A stretch of 64,000 nucleotides of DNA from an uncultured Bacteroidales bacterium (GTDB lineage: Bacteria; Bacteroidota; Bacteroidia; Bacteroidales; F082), in assembly GCA_905234645.1 (NCBI GenBank), contig CAJOIS010000014.1, positions 51,847-115,846 on the forward strand, given 5' to 3'. Shown here in pieces: positions 8,129 to 17,989 of this stretch (position 1 is its first letter; every line of letters starts with the position of its first letter). Both the position numbers and the translations under genes were made by a program. The notes under the pieces are model-generated. The model was given only the letters and a program-made list of their open reading frames with translations, was not told the origin of the DNA and searched no databases.

Positions 8129-8848
8129 ATGAAACATCGTTTACTCACGCTCCTTGCCATAATCTTTACATTGCCCTTGTTTGCTCAACAAGGCGACGTG
8201 GTGTTGTGTGAGGGATTCTTCAACCCTTGGCTCGAAGAGGGCTGGGATGCGAGAGGTGACGATTGGGTGGTGTGGTATATCTCTAACACCTCGTTTGCTG
8301 GCGGCAAGCCTCGTGAGATGCAGATGTATCCCGACATTAATTTTGCAGGCACCACACAATTGATAACACCTATCGTAGAGCTGGACAAATACGATGTCAT
8401 CAACTTCCAATTCAACCACAGTCTCGAAGCCACGCAAGCTGAAGTGGATGCCCGAATTGGCATTGGCATCTCACAGGATGGCGAAAACTGGGAAAGCATC
8501 TGGGAGGACACCTTGGTAGGTGGCATCACACAAAGCCAATATCTTCTTACTTTCGACATGGAGGAATGGCCTTCCAAGTCTCCTCAGTTTTGTCTATATT
8601 TCTCAGGACGTGGTGCGTATGTCTCCAGCTGGTATATCGACAATGTCATAATTTATGCCTCAAAAAAGAACAAATACGGTGGCATAGACGACAGCGACGA
8701 GAACGGCTTTGTTGCCTCACGCTCGCACGTCCGTAACCTGAAAGCGGGAACGGTAACCCATTTCTCCAAGATGAAAAGGTCGAACGGCCGATACGCCCGT
8801 GTGGTGGAAGGCCGACAAAAGAGATGGTGGCAATTCTGGAAAAAATGA
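8129..8848 (+). CDS. Secreted protein with a choice-of-anchor-J-like beta domain
   Basis: A 239-residue protein with a signal peptide ending FAQ. Residues about 25-175 (CEGFFNPWLEEGWDARGDDW ... YIDNVIIYA) follow the order GF..p..GW...W..s, then 'felp..', then wYIDNV, which is the choice-of-anchor J / MAM-like jelly-roll pattern also seen in the 784-residue protein at 45553. The last ~35 residues are strongly basic with Trp (KRWWQFWKK), unlike a T9SS sorting domain. It is followed after 7 nt by the CotH-kinase gene, so the two form an operon and may act together at the surface. Function unknown. Confidence 0.65.
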   Translation: MKHRLLTLLAIIFTLPLFAQQGDVVLCEGFFNPWLEEGWDARGDDWVVWYISNTSFAGGKPREMQMYPDINFAGTTQLITPIVELDKYDVINFQFNHSLEATQAEVDARIGIGISQDGENWESIWEDTLVGGITQSQYLLTFDMEEWPSKSPQFCLYFSGRGAYVSSWYIDNVIIYASKKNKYGGIDDSDENGFVASRSHVRNLKAGTVTHFSKMKRSNGRYARVVEGRQKRWWQFWKK

Positions 8849-8855
8849 TTGTGAT

Positions 8856-10886
8856 ATGAAAAGAGCATTACTGTTCGGCTTGTTGTTATTTTCGTTTTTG
8901 GCGGTAAAAGCCCAGAACTTTACCGACAGCAACCTGCCTATCGTGGTCATCACTACCGACAATGGCGTCAACATTCCTGACGAGCCTAAGGTATTAGGGA
9001 CGATGAAAATCATCTGGCACCAGGATGGCTCACGCAATTACATGTCCGACATCGACAACCCTGAGTTTCTCAACTACAACGGCCGTATCGGCATCGAACG
9101 TCGAGGCAGCTCTTCGCAGTCGTATTCAAACAAGAAGCCATACGGATTGGAGACCTTGCAGGACGACAACGTTACGAACAACAACGTCAGCATCTTCGGC
9201 ATGCCCGAAGAGAACGATTGGATTCTCAACTCCCTGGCTTATGACCAGACGGGAATGCGCGACTTCTTGTCGTACGAACTTTCCGAAACCATCGGACAAT
9301 ATGCCCCGCGTCGACAATTCTGTGAAGTGGTGATCAACGGCGACTACAAAGGCTTGTATGTCTTCATGGAGAAAATCAAGCCCGACAAAGGTCGCGTCAA
9401 CATCGAGAAGGTGGACGAAACCTGCAACAATTATCCAGAAGTGACAGGCGGTTACATCACCAAGGCCGACAAAACCAATGGCGACCCCGTGGCATGGACG
9501 ATGCAAGGCTATGGCGGTGGCTGGTGGGGCACCAGCATAGACTTCATCCATCACTATCCCAAGCCAACCAATATCACCAACACACAAAGCAACTATATCC
9601 ACAGTGTGTTCACCAGCTTGCAGAATGTTGCTGGTAGTCACAACACTTCGGTTACTTCGGGCATCCCTTCGGTTATCGACATTCCTTCATTTGTCGACTT
9701 CATGATGATTGCGGAGTATGCTTCAAACGTAGATGTATATTCAATTAGTACCTTCTTCCATAAGGATCGTTGTGGCAAGTTGAGAGCGGGGCCGGTTTGG
9801 GACTACAACCTCGCCTTTGGCTACGATGCTTTCGGCTGGAATCGAAGCCGCTACGACGTGTGGCAATTCAACAACCAGGACAACAACGGCCCAAAGTTTT
9901 GGAAAGACCTGTTCGATACCAATCTTTTCCGTTGTTATTTAGCCCGACGTTGGTTTGAATTGACCGAGCCCGGTCAACCCTTGAATTACGACGTCGTCTG
10001 CTCACGCATCGATGAAATTGACGCGTTGATTGCCGAAGCGATCGTGCGCGACAACCAACGCTGGAACCAGATGGCTCAGCATGCACAATATGTCAACGAC
10101 ATGAAGACCTGGCTGCTCCAACGCGTCAATTGGCTGAATAACAATTTCGGTTCTTACGAAGGTTGCGTTGATGTCGACCTGCCGCCCTTGGTCATCTCCA
10201 AAATCCATTACCACCCTCAAGATTGGTGGGGCATCGACGGCGATCGTCTGGAGTTTATCGAAATCACCAACAATGGTGATGCTGAGGTGGATCTGACGGG
10301 GGTGTATTTCCGTGAGTTGGGTATCACTTACAAGTTTCCGAACAACGCACACGTTGCTGGCCACGAGGCTCTTTTGCTCTGTTCCGATTCACTGACGTTT
10401 ATGGATTATTATGGGGTTACGCCTTTCGGGCAATACACCCGCAAACTCTCCAACAAATCGGAGAACCTCGTGCTGGCCGACGCTTGGGGTAACATCATCG
10501 ACGAGGTGCATTACTCCGACAGCGACCCGTGGCCAACACAAGCCGATGGCGATGGACCTTACCTCCAACTCAAGGACTTGGACTCCGACAATAGCCTTGC
10601 CGAAAATTGGACCATTAGCAATGAAGTGTTAAACGTCACAATGCTACTGGAAAAGCCCATCCTGACTTCGCACCCCAATCCTACAACAGGCAAGGTGCAT
10701 ATTGAACTATCTGCCAATCCTGACAGCTTCGTGGTCACTGACCTGACGGGCAAGGTGGTTATGGAAACCGCCGTTTCAAGTCCTCAGTTCGACCTTGATT
10801 TGAGTGCTCTTCCTGCAGGTTTGTATCTGCTAAAATCAAAAATGACCGATGGAACGTCGGTCTATGGGAAAATCGTAAAACTTTGA
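8856..10886 (+). CDS. Secreted CotH kinase-family protein with lamin-tail domain and T9SS sorting domain
   Basis: A 676-residue protein. The ATG at 8856 begins a clear signal peptide (MKRALLFGLLLFSFLAVKAQ). Residues about 65-440 resemble CotH, an atypical kinase fold: GRIGIERRGSSSQSYSNKKP, then RRQFCEVVINGDYKGLYVFMEK with the likely ATP-binding lysine, then AGPVWDYNLAFGYD with the metal-binding Asp. A lamin-tail-like domain follows (about 445-585: LVISKIHYHPQDWWGIDGDR ... DEVHYSDSDPWP). The C-terminus is a T9SS type A domain (HPNPTTGKVHIEL ... LPAGLYLLKSKM ... KIVKL). CotH proteins are known to phosphorylate secreted proteins in spores; the substrate here is unknown, but the gene 7 nt upstream encodes a candidate partner. 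Confidence 0.85.
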   Translation: MKRALLFGLLLFSFLAVKAQNFTDSNLPIVVITTDNGVNIPDEPKVLGTMKIIWHQDGSRNYMSDIDNPEFLNYNGRIGIERRGSSSQSYSNKKPYGLETLQDDNVTNNNVSIFGMPEENDWILNSLAYDQTGMRDFLSYELSETIGQYAPRRQFCEVVINGDYKGLYVFMEKIKPDKGRVNIEKVDETCNNYPEVTGGYITKADKTNGDPVAWTMQGYGGGWWGTSIDFIHHYPKPTNITNTQSNYIHSVFTSLQNVAGSHNTSVTSGIPSVIDIPSFVDFMMIAEYASNVDVYSISTFFHKDRCGKLRAGPVWDYNLAFGYDAFGWNRSRYDVWQFNNQDNNGPKFWKDLFDTNLFRCYLARRWFELTEPGQPLNYDVVCSRIDEIDALIAEAIVRDNQRWNQMAQHAQYVNDMKTWLLQRVNWLNNNFGSYEGCVDVDLPPLVISKIHYHPQDWWGIDGDRLEFIEITNNGDAEVDLTGVYFRELGITYKFPNNAHVAGHEALLLCSDSLTFMDYYGVTPFGQYTRKLSNKSENLVLADAWGNIIDEVHYSDSDPWPTQADGDGPYLQLKDLDSDNSLAENWTISNEVLNVTMLLEKPILTSHPNPTTGKVHIELSANPDSFVVTDLTGKVVMETAVSSPQFDLDLSALPAGLYLLKSKMTDGTSVYGKIVKL

Positions 10887-10894
10887 TTTTCAAA

Positions 10895-12673
10895 CTACAG
10901 CCCCTCTGCAAACTTAATGTCCTTCACATTAAGTTGGAGATTGGTCTTGCCTTGCCATGTGTTGTATTCCAAATGGTAGCAGATGCTGAAAGGCTCGCCG
11001 TTGTGGATACGATCAAAGAGGTCACCCTTCTGGAAGGCGATGCCTGAGAAAGGTGCCACGCCTTGTTCGGCGTCGCCCACTTGCGAAACGGTGAGTTTCA
11101 GGTGACGATGGCCGCCCACGGGACGCGAGCCGCCTGCGTCAATGACGTTGTCGGTCCAAAATACAGGGGCCATATTGCCGGGACCGAAAGGCGCAAACTG
11201 GTTGAGGATACGCATGAACTTAGGCGTGATGTCGGCAAATTTAATCTTCAAGTCCACTTCAAGCTCGGGCACAAAGTCCTCGTCGACAAGATGTTCGCTG
11301 ACATATTCCTCAAAGCGACGACGGAACTCTGGGAGATTCTCAGGCTTCATCGAAAGTCCTGCGGCGTATTTGTGGCCACCGAAGTGTTCCAACAGGTCGG
11401 AGCAGTGGTCGATGGCATCGTAGATGTCGAAGCTCTTGATGGAACGTGCCGAACCTGTGATAAGGCCGTTGGCGCGAGTCAAAACGATAGTGGGACGGTA
11501 GTAATAATCGGTGAGGCGCGAAGCCACGATGCCGATGACGCCACGGTGCCAACGTTCGTTGAAGACCACCGTACTCTTGGCGTCTTTCAGCTCCTGATCG
11601 TCAGCAATCATGCCGAGCGCTTCCTCGGTGATGCGGTTGTCGAACTCACGACGCTCGTCGTTGAGGTCATTGATGGACGCCGCCAGTTTCTCGGCATGGT
11701 CCTTTTTATCGGCAAGCAACAAACGCACCGAGTCGGAAGCCTTGGCAATTCGTCCCGCCGCATTGATACGAGGACCGATAAGGAAGACCAAATCACTGAT
11801 GGTCAACTCCCTAGTCAACACGTTTTCATCTTCTTCCAACTGATCTTCATCGCGACGATAGATGTTGGCATGTTGCAGGATGGCTTCGATACCCGGACGA
11901 GGTTTTTTGTTGAGCTGCTTCAGACCGAAATAGGCCAACACGCGGTTTTCACCCGTGATGGGAACGATATCGGCAGCGATGCTCACTGCCAAGAGGTCAA
12001 GCAGTTCGTACACTTCTTCGATGGTGCCCAAGCCCTTCATGGATAGGGCTGTCACCAGCTTGAAGCCCACACCGCAACCCGAAAGCTCATCGTAAGGATA
12101 GTTGCAGTCGGGACGTTTGGCATCGAGCACGGCCACGGCGTTCGGGATGACATCGCCGGCACGGTGGTGGTCGCAGATGATGAAGTCGACACCGCGCTCG
12201 TTGGCGTATTCGATGCGCTCCACCGCCTTGATGCCGCAGTCGAGGGCAATGACCAGCTTGAAGCCGTTATCTGCCGCATAATCAATGCCTTTGATGGAGA
12301 TGCCATAGCCTTCCTCATAGCGGTCTGGGATATAGAACTCAATCTTCTTCTTCTTAAAGAACGGCTTGAGATAGGTGTAGACCACAGCAACGGCTGTCGT
12401 ACCATCCACATCATAGTCACCATAAATCAGCACTTTTTCTCCCTCGTTGATGGCACGCATCACGCGTTCCACGGCTTTGTCCATGTCCTTCATCAGGAAA
12501 GGATCGTGCAATTGGGAGAGGGAGGGACGGAAGAAGGTCTTGGCCTCTTCGTAGTTCGTAATTCCGCGTTGAACAAGCAAAGTGGCAAGGTTCTCATCGA
12601 TATTGAGCACCTTGACAATGTCGGCAACTTGCTGTTTGTCAACTGATTGGTTTAAAATCCACTTCGTTTCCAT
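10895..12673 (-). CDS. recJ: Single-stranded-DNA-specific exonuclease RecJ
   Basis: A 592-residue 5'-3' ssDNA exonuclease for recombination and mismatch repair. The DHH phosphoesterase core shows YGDYDVDGTTAVAV (about 81-94), CDHH after VDFIICDHHRAG, and GCGVGFKL. The DHHA1 domain carries GPRINAAGRI and the C-terminal part has FGGHKYAAGLS. The catalytic Asp/His set is intact. The frame runs on to 12721, but the start METKWILNQSVDKQQ at 12673 fits the family. It converges with the CotH gene with only 8 nt between stop codons, so transcripts must overlap or end within genes. Confidence 0.94.
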   Translation of the reverse strand: METKWILNQSVDKQQVADIVKVLNIDENLATLLVQRGITNYEEAKTFFRPSLSQLHDPFLMKDMDKAVERVMRAINEGEKVLIYGDYDVDGTTAVAVVYTYLKPFFKKKKIEFYIPDRYEEGYGISIKGIDYAADNGFKLVIALDCGIKAVERIEYANERGVDFIICDHHRAGDVIPNAVAVLDAKRPDCNYPYDELSGCGVGFKLVTALSMKGLGTIEEVYELLDLLAVSIAADIVPITGENRVLAYFGLKQLNKKPRPGIEAILQHANIYRRDEDQLEEDENVLTRELTISDLVFLIGPRINAAGRIAKASDSVRLLLADKKDHAEKLAASINDLNDERREFDNRITEEALGMIADDQELKDAKSTVVFNERWHRGVIGIVASRLTDYYYRPTIVLTRANGLITGSARSIKSFDIYDAIDHCSDLLEHFGGHKYAAGLSMKPENLPEFRRRFEEYVSEHLVDEDFVPELEVDLKIKFADITPKFMRILNQFAPFGPGNMAPVFWTDNVIDAGGSRPVGGHRHLKLTVSQVGDAEQGVAPFSGIAFQKGDLFDRIHNGEPFSICYHLEYNTWQGKTNLQLNVKDIKFAEGL

Positions 12674-12931
12674 CCACGTAATTTTGAACTTGTAAAAATA
12701 AGAAGAAAAACAATACGACAAGATGCTTTTTGTAGTTTATAATCAACTTTTCTTTTATTACATTCATTTTCAACAGATTATTTATTTGGATTATTCACCC
12801 ATTCTACATAACCTTTCCATACCAAAATGACGTAAAAATTGTTGAAATCTTTGTTCAAAAAAAATGCTTTTGGCTCTTGCGCGGTGTATAGATTTTTGGT
12901 ATTCTTGCAGTTTAAAATCACCTAAATCTTC

Positions 12932-12939
12932 TACCTTTG
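12932..12939 (+). promoter_or_regulatory. TAnnTTTG box overlapping the purH start codon
   Basis: TACCTTTG; its last three bases are the only plausible start codon (TTG) of purH. A transcript from this box would begin inside the coding region, so either the match is fortuitous or purH initiates unusually (see findings). Confidence 0.35.
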
Positions 12940-14454
12940 AAAAAAATTCAAACTGCTTTAATATCAGTATTTTATAAAACTGGCATAGACACTATTGTCG
13001 ACTTGTTGAAACAAAATGGGGTACAAATCTACTCCACGGGGGGAACTTATGACTTCATCAAGCCTTTAGACCCTTCTGTGAAGACTGTCGAGTCGCTCAC
13101 AGGTTATCCGTCCATCTTAGGCGGTCGTGTGAAGACCTTGCATCCCAAAGTGTTTGGCGGCATCTTGGGTCGCACCCAGCTTGAGTCAGACCAAAAGGAA
13201 ATGCAGGAATATGACATCCCGCCTTTCGACTTGGTCATAGTAGACCTATATCCCTTCGAGGAGACCGTGGCAAAGACCGAAGATGCGGCTGCCATCATTG
13301 AGAAAATCGACATCGGCGGCATCTCGCTCATCCGCGCTGGTGCCAAAAACTTCAACGACGTCCTCATCGTGCCTTCGCAGAAATACTACGGAGAACTCAT
13401 CCAACTGCTAAAGGACCAACACGGCGAGACCTCCCTTGACGACCGTCGTCGTTTCGCCGCATATGCCTTTGGCGTGAGCTCGCATTACGACAGCGCCATC
13501 ATGAACTGGTTCACGAAGGACGACGACAGCAAGCCGCTGCGCATCACCGAAGAGGAAGGCTCCACCTTGCGCTATGGCGAAAATCCGCACCAGAAGGGCA
13601 CCTTCTATGGCGACCTTGACGCGATGTTTGAGAAACTGCATGGCAAAGAGTTGTCGTACAACAACCTGCTCGACCTCGACGCGGGCCTCAACCTCATCCG
13701 TGAGTTCGACGAGCCCACCTTCGCCATTCTCAAGCACAACAACCCTTGCGGCCTCGCCTGCCGTCCGACCGTCAAAGAGGCCTATCTTGCGGCATTGGCT
13801 GGCGATCCCGTTTCGGCTTTCGGAGGCGTGTTGGTTTGTAACCGAACCGTCGACATGGCAGCGGCTGAAGAGATCAACAAGCTCTTCATCGAAGTCATCG
13901 TGGCGCCCGGCTATGAAGACGGCGTGCTTGACCTGCTCTTCTCAAAGAAGAACCGTGTGGTGCTGTGGCTGAAGACCGACCAGTATAGGCCCCAAACCGT
14001 GAAGACCGCATTGAACGGCTATCTTGTCCAAGATAGAGACCTTCACACGGAAACTGCCGACGACTTCAAGGTCATCACTGAGAAAGCACCCACGGCGAAA
14101 GAGGTGGAAGACATGATTTTCGCCAACAAGATTGTAAAGCACAGCCGCAGCAACGCCATCGTCCTCGCCAAAGGCAAGCAACTCTATGCCTCGGGCATTG
14201 GGCAGACCTCTCGCGTGGATGCATTGCGCCAAGCCATAGAAAAAGCGCATTCGTTCAACTTCGATTTGAACGGTGCCGTCTTGGCTTCCGATGCCTTCTT
14301 CCCCTTCAAAGACTGCGTGGAATTGGCACACGAAGCGGGCATCACCGCTATCGTGCAGCCCGGCGGATCGGTGCGCGACCAAGAATCCATCGACTGCTGC
14401 AACGAAAACAACATCGGTATGGTGTTTACCGGTTTTAGACATTTTAGACATTAA
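12937..14454 (+). CDS. purH: Bifunctional AICAR transformylase / IMP cyclohydrolase PurH
   Basis: Catalyses the last two steps of IMP synthesis. A 505-residue protein in which the IMP cyclohydrolase (MGS-like) domain occupies about 1-150 (LISVFYKTGIDT, STGGTYDF, GGRVKTLHPKVFGGIL) and the transformylase domain the rest (RYGENPHQKG, AILKHNNPCGLA, SDAFFPFKDCVE, QPGGSVRDQE). KTG and KTLHPKV are the usual cyclohydrolase motifs. The start must be TTG at 12937: an in-frame stop lies at 12913 and no ATG comes before conserved residues. It heads purH-mreBCD, a gene order familiar in Bacteroidetes. Confidence 0.95.
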   Translation: MKKIQTALISVFYKTGIDTIVDLLKQNGVQIYSTGGTYDFIKPLDPSVKTVESLTGYPSILGGRVKTLHPKVFGGILGRTQLESDQKEMQEYDIPPFDLVIVDLYPFEETVAKTEDAAAIIEKIDIGGISLIRAGAKNFNDVLIVPSQKYYGELIQLLKDQHGETSLDDRRRFAAYAFGVSSHYDSAIMNWFTKDDDSKPLRITEEEGSTLRYGENPHQKGTFYGDLDAMFEKLHGKELSYNNLLDLDAGLNLIREFDEPTFAILKHNNPCGLACRPTVKEAYLAALAGDPVSAFGGVLVCNRTVDMAAAEEINKLFIEVIVAPGYEDGVLDLLFSKKNRVVLWLKTDQYRPQTVKTALNGYLVQDRDLHTETADDFKVITEKAPTAKEVEDMIFANKIVKHSRSNAIVLAKGKQLYASGIGQTSRVDALRQAIEKAHSFNFDLNGAVLASDAFFPFKDCVELAHEAGITAIVQPGGSVRDQESIDCCNENNIGMVFTGFRHFRH

Positions 14455-14516
14455 CAAGGTAGAGACTCTCTACAACAGACAAACGATTAAAAACAAACGA
14501 ATAAACAATACGAAAA

Positions 14517-15539
14517 ATGGGAGTTTTATCATTTCTCAACAAAGAAATCGCTATTGACTTGGGTACGGCCAATACGATTATCATATACAACGACAAAGTT
14601 GTCGTTGATGAGCCCTCCATCGTTGCCATGCAGCGCGACACGAAAAAGATCATCGCAGTCGGTAAGCGCGCCATGATGATGCACGGAAAGACCCACGAGA
14701 ACATCAAGACCATCCGCCCATTGCGCGACGGCGTTATCGCCGACTTCCAAGCCGCCGAGTACATGATGCGCGAGATGATCAAGATGATCAATTTCAAGAA
14801 CACGTTGTTCCCGCCCAGCCTGAAGATGGTCATCTGCATTCCTTCGGGCATCACCGAGGTGGAGGAACGCGCCGTTAAGGACTCTGCCGAACAGGCTGGC
14901 GCCAAGGAAGTGCGTCTGATCCACGAGCCTATGGCTGCCGCCATTGGTATCGGCATCGACGTGCTTGAACCGACGGGCAACATGATTATCGACATCGGTG
15001 GTGGTACCTCCGAGATCGCCGTCATCGCCCTCGGTGGCATCGTCAACAACAAGTCCATCCGTATCGCTGGTGACGACTTCACCGCCGACATCGAGGAGTA
15101 CATGCGCAAGCAGCACAACATCATCGTGGGTGAGCGCACCGCCGAACGCATCAAGATTGAAGTCGGTGCCGCCATCCCGCAGCTGGACAATCCGCCCGAT
15201 GACTATGCTGTGCAAGGCCGTGACATGCTGACAGGTATCCCGAAGGAGATTCGCGTCAACTACGCCGAAATCGCCCACTGCCTCGACAAGAGCATCATGA
15301 AGATCGAGACTGCTGTGCTGAACGCCTTGGAGCAGACCCCGCCTGAGTTGTCGGCCGACATCTACCGCACGGGTATCTACCTCACCGGTGGTGGTGCCTT
15401 GCTGCGCGGCCTCGACAAGCGTCTCAACGCCAAGACCAAGTTGCCCATCCATGTGGCAGAAGACCCGTTGCGCGCCGTTGCCCGTGGCACTGGTATTGCC
15501 TTGAAGAACTTCGACCGCTTCACATTCCTTATCAAGTAA
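14517..15539 (+). CDS. mreB: Rod shape-determining protein MreB
   Basis: A 340-residue actin homologue that organises lateral cell-wall synthesis at the inner membrane. The phosphate-binding loops are visible: IAIDLGTANTIIYN (about 9-23), IDIGGGTSEIAVIALGG (about 158-174) and LTGGGALLRGLDKRL near the end. The N-terminal hydrophobic stretch MGVLSFLNKEIA fits membrane contact. It lies 62 nt after purH and 3 nt before mreC and is probably cotranscribed with both. Confidence 0.96.
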   Translation: MGVLSFLNKEIAIDLGTANTIIIYNDKVVVDEPSIVAMQRDTKKIIAVGKRAMMMHGKTHENIKTIRPLRDGVIADFQAAEYMMREMIKMINFKNTLFPPSLKMVICIPSGITEVEERAVKDSAEQAGAKEVRLIHEPMAAAIGIGIDVLEPTGNMIIDIGGGTSEIAVIALGGIVNNKSIRIAGDDFTADIEEYMRKQHNIIVGERTAERIKIEVGAAIPQLDNPPDDYAVQGRDMLTGIPKEIRVNYAEIAHCLDKSIMKIETAVLNALEQTPPELSADIYRTGIYLTGGGALLRGLDKRLNAKTKLPIHVAEDPLRAVARGTGIALKNFDRFTFLIK

Positions 15540-15542
15540 GGC

Positions 15543-16358
15543 ATGTACAACCTTCAGCGTTTCATACTGAAACACCACTTCGTCATTCTGTTCATATTGC
15601 TCGAAGTGATTTCCATCTTGCTACTTGCCCGTAGCCAAAACTTCCATCGCAACCGCTTGGTGAACACCTCCAACGCCGTGGTGGGCAAAATCTACGAGTG
15701 GAGCAGCGAGGTGGGCAATTATTTCCGTCTCAACAGCGCCAACAAACAACTGGCCGAGGAGAATGCCATGCTCAGGCGACAACTGTCCATCGTGTACGAC
15801 ACCACCGCCAGCATTTTCAACATGAACGAAGGCGATACCTTATACGAATACATCCCCGCCCAGGTCGTCAATAACAGCACCAACCAAGCCAACAACTATA
15901 TCATTATTAATAAAGGTACCCTCGACGGCATCCAACGCGAGATGAGCGTCATGTCGACGGATGGCATCGTGGGCGTGGTGACCGACGTAAGCCGCCATTA
16001 CGCCTCCATCATGAGCCTGCTGCACAGCAAGTCCGTAGTGGGCGTGCGCTTCAAGAACAATCAAGAGATTGCCGGCTTGAAATGGGAGACCAACAACTAC
16101 CGTTATGGCATGGTGGAAGACATCCCGACGCATATCGTCCTGCAAAAAGGCGACACCGTCGTGACTAGCTCCCACTCTTTCATCTTCCCCGAAGACCTGA
16201 TGGTGGGCACAGTGGAAGAATTCTACCCCACAGCCGTCGACGCGCTGAGCAAAGCCAAAATCCGGTTTGCCACCGACTTCTCCACCCTGAGGCATGTCTA
16301 TGTCATCAAGGATTTGCACAAACCCGAACTCGATTCTCTCAAAGCCAAATTCCAATGA
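15543..16358 (+). CDS. mreC: Rod shape-determining protein MreC
   Basis: A 271-residue bitopic membrane protein with one N-terminal transmembrane helix (about 13-29), a coiled-coil segment (NSANKQLAEENAMLRRQLSI, about 62-81) and the periplasmic beta domains with NYIIINKGTLDGI and GMVEDI. It links MreB to the periplasmic elongation machinery. It starts 3 nt after the mreB stop, and mreD starts 1 nt after its own stop, consistent with translational coupling. Confidence 0.94.
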   Translation: MYNLQRFILKHHFVILFILLEVISILLLARSQNFHRNRLVNTSNAVVGKIYEWSSEVGNYFRLNSANKQLAEENAMLRRQLSIVYDTTASIFNMNEGDTLYEYIPAQVVNNSTNQANNYIIINKGTLDGIQREMSVMSTDGIVGVVTDVSRHYASIMSLLHSKSVVGVRFKNNQEIAGLKWETNNYRYGMVEDIPTHIVLQKGDTVVTSSHSFIFPEDLMVGTVEEFYPTAVDALSKAKIRFATDFSTLRHVYVIKDLHKPELDSLKAKFQ

Positions 16359-16359
16359 C

Positions 16360-16875
16360 ATGAACAAGACCGTTTTACAAATCATCCGCTTTGTGGTGCT
16401 CGTGCTCTTTCAGGTGCTGGTCATCAACCACATCCGCTTGGGTGGATACGTTCATCCGTATATTTACCTGATTTTCATAATGTTGTTGCCGTTCAACACG
16501 CCGAAATGGCAACTTCTTGTCTTGGGTTTCGTTTTGGGCTTGACCATCGACTTGTTTACAGGAACACCGGGACTTCACGCTGGCGCCACCACACTGATGG
16601 CTTTCTGTAGGCCTTCCGTCATCCGACTCATCTCGGGTAACCAAAAGTTTGAGAACATACAGGAGCCCAACCTTGGACAACTGGACGGCATCTGGTTTTT
16701 AAGGTATGCCCTTGTTATGGTGCTTATCCACCATTTCGCTTTGTTCTTCCTCGAATCCTTCAGCTTCAGGCTGATAGGCCAGGTGCTGCTACGCATCCTG
16801 CTGAGTGTGCCCGTTTCCATCTTCCTCATCATGATGATCCTGTTCATCTTCAAAAGGGAAAAGAAAAGAGAGTAA
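16360..16875 (+). CDS. mreD: Rod shape-determining protein MreD
   Basis: A 171-residue integral membrane protein starting at the ATG at 16360 (MNKTVLQIIRFVVLVLFQV). Several hydrophobic helices are separated by short loops, including YIYLIFIMLLPFNTPKWQLL and GFVLGLTIDLFTGTPGLHAG, the latter typical of the MreD family. In many Bacteroidetes mrdA (PBP2) and rodA follow mreD. Here the next genes are two TlpA-like lipoproteins instead, so the elongasome block is shorter than usual. Confidence 0.92.
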   Translation: MNKTVLQIIRFVVLVLFQVLVINHIRLGGYVHPYIYLIFIMLLPFNTPKWQLLVLGFVLGLTIDLFTGTPGLHAGATTLMAFCRPSVIRLISGNQKFENIQEPNLGQLDGIWFLRYALVMVLIHHFALFFLESFSFRLIGQVLLRILLSVPVSIFLIMMILFIFKREKKRE

Positions 16876-16900
16876 ACCCTTCATAAAACTACATAATACA

Positions 16901-17989
16901 ATGAAAAAGCAACTATTTTTCCTCTTTGCAATCGCATTAGGGCTGAGCGCCTGCAACCAAAAGGGAAACAACTTCAAGGTCAATGTCAGCTTGGCAAACG
17001 GCAATAACCAGACCGTTTATTTGCAAAAGTATGTCGACAACGCCCCGGTAATCATCGATTCGGCCGTCATCGCCAACGAAACTGCCGTGCTGACCGCTCC
17101 CAAGGACAACCCACAAATCCTATACGCCTTAAAGCTGAAAGGAAAACGTGGTTCAATGCCCTTCTTCGCCGACAATAAGGATGTCGCTTTTGTGGGCGAC
17201 ATGAACAATCCCCAGAATGTGGAAATCATGGCATCGGAAACCCAGGCAGAATTGGACGCTTACAACGATCAACTCGATGCATTTGATTCACAAATCCGCG
17301 AACTTTATGCCATTATGAACGATGCCTTCGCCAATAATGACACCATTCTGATGGACTCGCTCAACACGGTTGGCACGGCGTTAATGGAACAACAGGACAG
17401 CTTCCGCGACGACTACATTAAGGCCCATCCCGAGAGCTTCGTTACGCACTATATCCTTGATGGTGTGAAACAAGACTACCCTCTTGACCAACTGAAAGAA
17501 TTGGTGGCAAGTTTTACCACCGAATCGATTTACAAAAACGACCTCAACGACTACATCGCCAAGCAGGAACGCCTTGAAGTGGGACAGCCTTTCATTGATT
17601 TTACGCTGATGACCAATAACGACACCGAGGTCATCCTTTCCGAAATGATTCCACAAAACAAACTCACTTTGGTCGACTTCTGGGCTTCATGGTGTGGCCC
17701 CTGCCGTAAGGAGAACCCGGTAGTGAAAGCCGCCTATGAGCAGTTCCACGCGCTTGGTTTTGATGTCATCGGCGTCAGTGTCGATCAAAACGAAGAAGAC
17801 TGGCTGAAAGCCGTTGAAGAAGACCAACTGCCCTGGAACCAGGTACGCGACGTGGAACACGCGGTCAGCGAAGATTATATGATTTATTACATTCCATCCA
17901 ACTTCCTCTTCGACCAAGATGGCAACATGGTGGCCAAAGGCTTGAGAGGCGAGGACCTGACAGCTAAACTCGCAGAAATCCTGAAATAA
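16901..17989 (+). CDS. TlpA/ResA-like thioredoxin lipoprotein (CGPC)
   Basis: A 362-residue lipoprotein whose signal ends GLSAC (Cys 18). The N-terminal ~120 residues form a DUF4369-like beta domain (FKVNVSLANGNNQTVYLQKY). A helical linker follows, then a thioredoxin fold from about 235 with FWASWCGPCRKENPVV, active-site C265 and C268, and a cis-Pro in IPSNFLFDQDG. It is predicted to act as a periplasmic thiol-disulfide reductase attached to a membrane, for example in cytochrome maturation or oxidative repair. It begins 26 nt after mreD and may share its transcript. Its closest relative is the next gene. Confidence 0.88.
   Translation: MKKQLFFLFAIALGLSACNQKGNNFKVNVSLANGNNQTVYLQKYVDNAPVIIDSAVIANETAVLTAPKDNPQILYALKLKGKRGSMPFFADNKDVAFVGDMNNPQNVEIMASETQAELDAYNDQLDAFDSQIRELYAIMNDAFANNDTILMDSLNTVGTALMEQQDSFRDDYIKAHPESFVTHYILDGVKQDYPLDQLKELVASFTTESIYKNDLNDYIAKQERLEVGQPFIDFTLMTNNDTEVILSEMIPQNKLTLVDFWASWCGPCRKENPVVKAAYEQFHALGFDVIGVSVDQNEEDWLKAVEEDQLPWNQVRDVEHAVSEDYMIYYIPSNFLFDQDGNMVAKGLRGEDLTAKLAEILK

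Noticed and set aside
14529..15578. 349-codon minus-strand frame opposite mreB
   Set aside because: Composition is that of an antisense shadow (Val/Asp/His-rich), and mreB is unambiguous.
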